A model generated the notes under the pieces. It had not been told where the DNA came from. It made no database searches and was given only the letters and a program-made list of their open reading frames with translations. Below are positions 5,546 to 9,416 of a stretch of DNA of 9,416 bases, one piece after another. The stretch comes from an uncultured Eubacteriales bacterium (GTDB taxonomy: Bacteria > Bacillota > Clostridia > Christensenellales > UBA1242), in assembly GCA_949067325.1 (NCBI GenBank), contig CARTDZ010000035.1:1-9416 (forward strand), in the 5' to 3' direction. How positions within the stretch are numbered: position 1 is the first letter of the stretch; each line of letters opens with the position of its first letter. Position numbers and translations under genes: made by a program.

Positions 5546-5649
5546 TTTCTATAAAAAATGTAGATAAAAATATAGAAAACGAAAATTTAATAAAAGTGTA
5601 AAAATGGTGTTTATGAAGTTAAGCACCTTTTTCTATGTGCTTTTCTATA
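5546..5649. repeat. TTTCTATA boxes upstream of the Rep gene (iteron-like)
   Basis: TTTCTATA occurs at 5546-5553 and 5642-5649 (extended TTTCTATAAAA in both), inverted as TATAGAAA at 5571-5578, and as TTTCTATG at 5630-5637. They lie in the 140 bp just before the initiator gene, where initiator binding sites or an autoregulatory operator would be expected. The background is very AT-rich, so part of this may be chance. I see no clear -35/-10 pair for the Rep gene here. Confidence 0.35.
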
Positions 5650-5681
5650 AAATTTCTCAACCAAGAATAAAAGGAGCATAA
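5604..5681 (+). CDS. Possible leader peptide of the Rep gene, 25 aa
   Basis: A short frame (MVFMKLSTFFYVLFYKISQPRIKGA split as 4+21 residues around an internal Met at codon 4) ends in TAA at 5679-5681, one base before the Rep ATG at 5683. It spans the Rep ribosome site AAGGAG. A 6-bp inverted repeat, AAGCAC (5621-5626)/GTGCTT (5637-5642) followed by TTTTC, lies inside it. This layout allows translational coupling of leader and initiator, as in copy-control leaders of some plasmids. There is no good ribosome site of its own, so the ORF may be fortuitous. Confidence 0.3.
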   Translation: MVFMKLSTFFYVLFYKISQPRIKGA

Positions 5682-5682
5682 A

Positions 5683-6603
5683 ATGAACGCTTTTATTGAA
5701 GTAAAACAAAAGCCACCAATAAATAAATTGATAACTTTTAATAAAGACAAATATGAAAATAAGCCAGACGCAACAGGCTACGGCGACAAAGATTTTGCAA
5801 TAGTGTTTGACCAAGCCCGTGAATGTAAAATAAACGCATCTACTATGCAACTACTTTTATATATTTTAGTCAAAGCAAGTGCGTTGACTTTAACAAAAGA
5901 AGATAGAACGATAGGCATATCATTAAGTCAATATTTAATGTTAAGACAGAATGACAACCCTGTAAGTGCAAGACGCAAGATTAACGAAGACCTAAACAAA
6001 CTATTACACCTGCATATTAGGTTTGAAGATAAAAATGAAAAGGACAAAAAAGCCAAAGTTGAATTTTTTGACATGAATATTTTTAGCAGTATAACCAAAT
6101 TTAGAAATAGTGAAATTCAAGTCGCATTGACGCCCGAATTTGTAGCCTACTATAACTCACTACCAAAAATGTATTTGCCGACAAAAATATTTGAGATAGA
6201 CACACGCTACAACCCAAACGCTTTTTATCTACTTTGGGAACTTGCCTATTTATACAATATAAACCGAAACAATAAAGACCGAGCGGGCGTAGTTAGAGTT
6301 AAGACACTTTTAAACTACTGCCCTAAAATACCAGACTACAATGATATAAAAGAGTCCGGTCAAATATATCAGCGTATTATACAACCTTTTGAAAGAGATA
6401 TGCAGGCAATATCAAATATCATGTCTTGGTATTATGTGGATTTATTCGGCACGATACAACCTTTGGGCAAAAAGCGATTAAATGAGTTTTTAGAGTTAAA
6501 AATACACTATAAATTTAAAGAAATGCCGAAAAACAGCAAACTTTCAATAGGTAAAGACGACAAAATGATACCCAGCGATGAGATAGACAAAAACGAAACT
6601 TAA
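5683..6603 (+). CDS. Winged-helix replication initiator-like protein (Rep), 306 aa
   Basis: The gene starts behind AAGGAG (5671-5676) with normal spacing. The protein resembles plasmid/ICE replication initiators built of two winged-helix domains. A first helix-turn-helix region spans about 50-115, with the pattern ISLSQYLMLRQ followed by a helix SARRKINEDLNKLLHL; a second covers about 165-255, with KIFEIDTRYNPNAFYLLWEL followed by a helix VKTLLNYC and a long helix near 225-245. The C-terminal 40 residues are charged and probably disordered. No cysteine cluster, Walker box or HUH motif is present, so it is not a rolling-circle Rep. Its place just before a primase-helicase gene and behind repeated boxes supports origin recognition. 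Isoleucine is mostly ATA here, against ATT in the host genes on the left. The exact family is not certain; a general DNA-binding role is the alternative. Confidence 0.65.
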   Translation: MNAFIEVKQKPPINKLITFNKDKYENKPDATGYGDKDFAIVFDQARECKINASTMQLLLYILVKASALTLTKEDRTIGISLSQYLMLRQNDNPVSARRKINEDLNKLLHLHIRFEDKNEKDKKAKVEFFDMNIFSSITKFRNSEIQVALTPEFVAYYNSLPKMYLPTKIFEIDTRYNPNAFYLLWELAYLYNINRNNKDRAGVVRVKTLLNYCPKIPDYNDIKESGQIYQRIIQPFERDMQAISNIMSWYYVDLFGTIQPLGKKRLNEFLELKIHYKFKEMPKNSKLSIGKDDKMIPSDEIDKNET

Positions 6604-6736
6604 CGACTATGAAAACCAAACCAACATTAAGTTAAAACGATACTAATCAATTATATTCTTTAAGTTGAAAAAGTGGCAAAAACCCCTAAAAACACAGGGA
6701 AATCAGCACTTCTACAGGACACAGCAAACGCCTAAG

Positions 6737-6758
6737 AATTAAGCATTAAGGCTTAATT
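6737..6758. repeat. Perfect inverted repeat in the Rep-primase spacer
   Basis: AATTAAGC (6737-6744) and GCTTAATT (6751-6758) flank a 6-nt centre. It is one of two palindromes in the 252-bp spacer 6604-6855, which has no credible gene; the left half of the spacer (6604-6736) shows only a loose direct repeat TTAAGTTRAAA (near 6627 and 6660). A part in an origin or a regulatory site is possible. Confidence 0.5.
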
Positions 6759-6800
6759 AAAAAAAATCTTGACGGCTTAAAGGCTGACGCCAGCCGTCAA
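6759..6800 (-). terminator. Strong hairpin with T tract facing leftwards, no gene to serve
   Basis: TTGACGGCT (6769-6777) and AGCCGTCAA (6792-6800) form a 9-bp GC-containing stem, with a small inner hairpin GGC-TGAC-GCC (6782-6791). Reading the - strand, the stem is followed by GA and eight T (A8 at 6759-6766), the form of an intrinsic terminator for leftward transcription. On the + strand no T tract follows, so Rep-primase read-through should be possible. No leftward gene lies upstream of it. It could end a countertranscript or be part of a replication origin. Confidence 0.55.
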
Positions 6801-6855
6801 ATAAAAAACTTTTAAAATAAATCTTAAAAAAATAAAAAATAAGGAGCAAATCAAA

Positions 6856-8745
6856 ATGAAAAACGATATATCAAATCAATTAAAAACAAATATAAAAGAC
6901 TATTATTCAAAATATTATGGTGGCATACTTGAAGACGGCAAGCAATATACATGTCCTAACCCTGCACACGCCGATCACAAGCCAAGTGCAACATATTATG
7001 AAAATCAAAACGGCATATTTTGTCATGTGTGCCATAAGACCTACGACATATTTAACTTGATAGCGTTTAATGAGCATTTAGACCCAAAAGACGCATTTAA
7101 AAAGGTTTGTGAACTATATCAAAATAATAAAAAAGACAAGACTAAATTTGACTATTGGCATAAGGCTTTAATGGAAAACAAGCAAGCAAAAGATTTTATT
7201 TTTTCAAGAGGTTTTAACGAAGATACTTTGAAAAGGTTTAATATAGGCTATGCCGAAGATTATGGCAACATAGTTATACCTATAACAGCCAAACAATACA
7301 CTACAAGAAACCTTGAAAATGATAAAGATAAGCGTGAGTATAAAAAGATAAATGGCGGTGAAGACACTGCACTATTTAATGGTCAGGTGGTGTCAACCAC
7401 AACTGACAAAGATATTTGTTTTGTAAGTGAAGGCGAATTTGACGCTATGAGTTTTGAGCAAATAGGCGTTAAGGCTATCGCCTTGCGTAGCACCGAAAAC
7501 ATTAGACTTTTATTTGACACTATCAAAAACAAGAATATCACTTTTGTATTAGCGTTAGACAACGACCAAGCAGGCAGAGAGTGTCGAAACGAACTACACG
7601 AAAAACTAATTAAATTAGGCTTTGCAGAGCCGATAGACTTTGACCTAGGTATTTATAAAGACCCTAACGAAATGCTTGTGAAAGCCCCAAAAGAGTTTAC
7701 AAAACAAGCTCATGCAATAGTCGATAGTTTTAAGTTAAAAAACAGTCCACAAGAAACGCCACAAAATACACAGGATAAAGAAAAAATCAATAGCGATTAT
7801 GACAGCAAAAGCAACCTATGTTTATTAAAAGACTTTTTCAATTTCATAGAAGATAACAAAAATAACAAGCCTATTTCAACAGGCTTTAAAAGACTTGATA
7901 ATATTTTAGACGGTGGAATAAGGTCAGGCATTTATGTTATAGGTGCAATATCGTCAATAGGTAAAACTACTTTTACAATGCAAATTGCCGACCATGTAGC
8001 AAAGCATGATAATGATGTTATTATTTTCTCACTTGAAATGACAAGACGCCAACTCATAGCAAAATCATTATCACGCATAACCTATGAACATGAAAGTAAA
8101 ATTGACAGAAAATGCACAGGCGATATTTTACACGCACACCACTACTCAACATACGATGACCATGACAAAAATGTTATAAAAAGGTCAGTGCAAAAATATA
8201 GTGAATTTGCAAAAAATATATTTACTTTTGAAAATGAGAATGGCACAACAGCTGAAATGATTTACAAGTCTATTGATAATCATATCAGGCAACGCAATAA
8301 AATACCTGTTGTGATAATTGATTTCATGCAGTTAATATCAGCAACAAGCGAAAAGTTTAGCGACAAGCAAAACATGGACAAACTTATGACAATTATCAAA
8401 CAATGCACAACCAAATTTAATGTGCCTGTGATACTTATCAGCTCACTAAATCGTGAAGGCTACACGCAAAAAATATCATTACAAAGCCTTAAAGAAAGCG
8501 GTGGAATTGAGTATTGTGCAGAAGTGATTTTAGGCTTACAATTTAGAGATATGGGCAAAGATTTTGACATAGACGAAGCCAAAGCAAGAAACCCAAGAGA
8601 AATTGAAATGATAGTTTTAAAAAATAGGTTTGGAATGACAGGCACAACAATAAATTATGACTTCTACCCTGAATATAACTATTTTGAAGAAGAAAGAGAA
8701 AACGACACGACAGGCTATGCAAAATTAAAAAGCAACCCATTTTAG
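6856..8745 (+). CDS. Bifunctional primase-helicase (zinc finger, Toprim, DnaB-type ATPase), 629 aa
   Basis: This is the element's replication engine, comparable in plan to phage T7 gp4. The N terminus has a CHC2-like zinc finger: C33, H38 (or H41), C56 and C59 in a CPNPAHADHKPSA...FCHVC context, as in DnaG. The Toprim catalytic core has SEGEFDAMS (191-199, metal-binding E192) and LDNDQAG (234-240, D235/D237), needed for primer synthesis. After a polar linker (about 295-320) comes a RecA/DnaB-type helicase domain: STGFKRLDNILDGG (341-354), Walker A AISSIGKTT (364-372; the usual first Gly is Ala, with a Gly just before it), FSLEM (391-395), Walker B VVIIDF (485-490), a sensor strand VPVILISSLNRE (523-534) and LKESGGIE (545-552). 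Ribosome site AAGGAG (6841-6846). All key residues are present, so it should be active. It follows the Rep-like gene without an intervening rightward terminator. Confidence 0.93.
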   Translation: MKNDISNQLKTNIKDYYSKYYGGILEDGKQYTCPNPAHADHKPSATYYENQNGIFCHVCHKTYDIFNLIAFNEHLDPKDAFKKVCELYQNNKKDKTKFDYWHKALMENKQAKDFIFSRGFNEDTLKRFNIGYAEDYGNIVIPITAKQYTTRNLENDKDKREYKKINGGEDTALFNGQVVSTTTDKDICFVSEGEFDAMSFEQIGVKAIALRSTENIRLLFDTIKNKNITFVLALDNDQAGRECRNELHEKLIKLGFAEPIDFDLGIYKDPNEMLVKAPKEFTKQAHAIVDSFKLKNSPQETPQNTQDKEKINSDYDSKSNLCLLKDFFNFIEDNKNNKPISTGFKRLDNILDGGIRSGIYVIGAISSIGKTTFTMQIADHVAKHDNDVIIFSLEMTRRQLIAKSLSRITYEHESKIDRKCTGDILHAHHYSTYDDHDKNVIKRSVQKYSEFAKNIFTFENENGTTAEMIYKSIDNHIRQRNKIPVVIIDFMQLISATSEKFSDKQNMDKLMTIIKQCTTKFNVPVILISSLNREGYTQKISLQSLKESGGIEYCAEVILGLQFRDMGKDFDIDEAKARNPREIEMIVLKNRFGMTGTTINYDFYPEYNYFEEERENDTTGYAKLKSNPF

Positions 8746-8758
8746 TGTCGATATGTAT

Positions 8759-8778
8759 TCTAATGTCTAAACATTAGA
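8759..8778. repeat. Perfect inverted repeat after the primase-helicase gene
   Basis: TCTAATGT (8759-8766) and ACATTAGA (8771-8778) flank CTAA. It lies 13 bases past the stop codon. There is no T tract, so it is a candidate protein-binding palindrome or mRNA 3' hairpin. Confidence 0.45.
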
Positions 8779-8804
8779 TAACATAGTGAGATAAATAAAA
8801 ACAC

Positions 8805-8845
8805 AAAAACCCTAGTGACTAAATTTGTGACGCCTAGGGTTTTTT
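8805..8845. terminator. Bidirectional terminator between primase-helicase and Xre genes
   Basis: An 11-bp stem, AAAAACCCTAG (8805-8815) with CTAGGGTTTTT (8834-8844), encloses an 18-nt loop carrying two GTGAC direct repeats. T6 follows on the + strand and T5 on the - strand, so it serves both convergent genes. Confidence 0.88.
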
Positions 8846-8860
8846 ATCGCACTTTTATTT

Positions 8861-9217
8861 TTAAGAATTTTCAAGTATCTTTATGACGGCATCTTTAATC
8901 TCGGTATTTTTACATTTAGCAAGTAAATCAAGTATTTGCTTATCTTTTTTGTAATCTAAAATGTTATGATAAAAAAATTCTTCTTCTGTCATGCCACATG
9001 CTTCAATTAACTTTAACATAGTAGATATTGAAGGGTTAAAACTCTTATCGTTAGGGGCTTTTACACTATCTACATTATCAGTTCTTGTGCTATTTGCTGT
9101 TTCTAATCTTGAAATATAAGCCCCATTAACATCGGCTTTTAGGCTTAATTCTCTCGCAGACATATTAGCCATTGTTCTTGCTAAACTAATACGCTCTACC
9201 AATTCTTTTTCAGTCAT
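8861..9217 (-). CDS. Xre-family (HTH_3/Cro-CI type) transcriptional regulator, 118 aa
   Basis: The start has a clear ribosome site (GAGGTGG) just upstream on the - strand. The first 75 residues are a lambda-repressor-like helix-turn-helix: helix 1 (about 5-18), the turn pair SARELSLKAD (20-29) and NGAYISRLE (31-39, recognition helix), then helices at 63-75 and 77-85. Unusually, a polar stretch of about 20 residues (41-62, NSTRTDNVDSVKAPNDKSFN) separates the recognition helix from helix 4, where a short linker is normal. The C-terminal part (86-118) is helical and probably dimerises; there is no peptidase-type CI cleavage domain. It is transcribed away from a rightward gene, and the inverted and direct repeats between them fit its operators. 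The most likely role is repression of element genes and of itself. Confidence 0.88.
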   Translation of the reverse strand: MTEKELVERISLARTMANMSARELSLKADVNGAYISRLETANSTRTDNVDSVKAPNDKSFNPSISTMLKLIEACGMTEEEFFYHNILDYKKDKQILDLLAKCKNTEIKDAVIKILENS

Positions 9218-9336
9218 ATATTACCACCTCACATATATACAAATATTATAAAATATGGAGTGTATACAGGCTATTACAAAGACCTTACAAAAATTACAAG
9301 GTATGTAATATTTTATGCACTTTCTTGTGCATTTGT
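9218..9336. promoter_or_regulatory. Divergent control region with repeated operator-like sites
   Basis: Between the Xre gene and the next rightward gene lie TGTATACA (9261-9268, self-complementary), three TTACAA direct repeats at 9274, 9285 and 9294 (about one helical turn apart), an inverted repeat ACCTT (9282-9286)/AAGGT (9298-9302), and a perfect ATGCAC (9315-9320)/GTGCAT (9327-9332) palindrome. A TATAAT for the Xre gene may be at 9245-9250 on the - strand, but no good -35 pairs with it. Such a layout is typical of repressor-controlled switch regions; which site binds what is inferred only. Confidence 0.5.
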
Positions 9337-9365
9337 TTGCTTTTATATTCATTTTATGCTATCAT
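9337..9365 (+). promoter_or_regulatory. Promoter of the rightward gene at the window end
   Basis: TTGCTT (9337-9342), 17 bp, TATCAT (9360-9365) with an extended -10 TG (9357-9358). The GTGCAT half of the preceding palindrome ends five bases before the -35, so a repressor bound there could block this promoter. Confidence 0.5.
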
Positions 9366-9385
9366 ATAAGTAATGTGAGGTGAAA

Positions 9386-9416
9386 ATGAAAGTTGTTTTA
9401 AGTAAAAAAGGGTTAG
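9386..9416 (+). CDS. Start of an unfinished gene, possibly Nmad3-like
   Basis: An ATG at 9386 with a good ribosome site (GTGAGGTG, 9375-9382) opens a frame that runs off the window after ten codons: MKVVLSKKGL. The next codon begins with G. From memory, proteins of the Nmad3 (nucleotide modification associated domain 3) type begin with a closely similar MK-(I/V)-(I/V)-LSRKGFD string, and the G would allow the expected Asp. Ten residues are too few for a firm call. If right, the gene would be element cargo linked to DNA modification; otherwise it is simply the first gene of the rightward operon under Xre control. Confidence 0.6.
   Translation, partial: MKVVLSKKGL

Noticed and set aside
5611..5850. 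79-aa leftward hydrophobic frame over the Rep leader
   Set aside because: Its hydrophobicity comes from reading the complement of A-rich Rep codons; no ribosome site or promoter supports it.
6609..6635. Eight-codon frame MKTKPTLS after the Rep gene
   Set aside because: Too short and without a ribosome site.
6769..6797. TTGACG as a -35 box for the primase-helicase gene
   Set aside because: It is one arm of the hairpin and no -10 box lies at 15-19 bp.
1..9416. CRISPR array, rRNA or insertion sequence
   Set aside because: No regularly spaced long repeats, no rRNA-like sequence and no transposase frame were seen.

Overview
The window looks like a chromosomal segment of an AT-rich, low-GC bacterium, most likely Bacillota (Clostridia-like), with the left part of an integrated mobile element. 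Three things support this: the lepA-hemW gene pair typical of Bacillota, strong AGGAGG-type ribosome sites beside TTGACA/TATAAT promoters, and T-rich intrinsic terminators. Every TGG is Trp and no gene needs TGA read as Trp, so the code appears standard. I ran no searches; family calls come from reading motifs.

Region 1 (1-5264) is host housekeeping DNA. It holds a 55-aa unknown protein gene, a shared terminator, the leftward lepA-hemW operon (translation elongation factor 4, then the HemW radical-SAM haem chaperone, joined by a TAATG stop/start overlap), a promoter followed by about 130 nt of structured noncoding sequence, a rightward cytosolic glycerophosphodiester phosphodiesterase gene, leftward rsmD (16S rRNA m2G966 methyltransferase) and a rightward 64-aa ribbon-helix-helix regulator. 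The last two are divergent. A perfect 10-bp-arm palindrome covers the regulator's own -35 box.

Region 2 (5279-5544) is the junction. A full-consensus promoter (TTGACA-17 bp-TATAAT) drives a tRNA-Lys(CTT) gene that breaks off at the start of the T arm. After 32 nt comes a second, complete tRNA-Lys(CTT) with encoded CCA and a different acceptor stem, then a strong terminator. My reading is that an element inserted inside the host tRNA and brought a complete replacement gene, placed so that the host promoter still transcribes it.

Region 3 (about 5391-9416) is the element side, with a shift to ATA-rich isoleucine usage. It has a replication module: a short leader ORF abutting a winged-helix Rep-like initiator gene, repeated TTTCTATA boxes upstream of it, a 252-bp spacer with two palindromes, and a zinc-finger/Toprim/DnaB-type primase-helicase fusion gene. 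A convergent Xre-type repressor gene follows, with an operator-rich divergent region and the first ten codons of a rightward gene resembling the start of Nmad3-type (nucleotide-modification-associated) proteins. No integrase, relaxase or capsid gene lies in the window, so the element's mode of transfer and right end are unseen.
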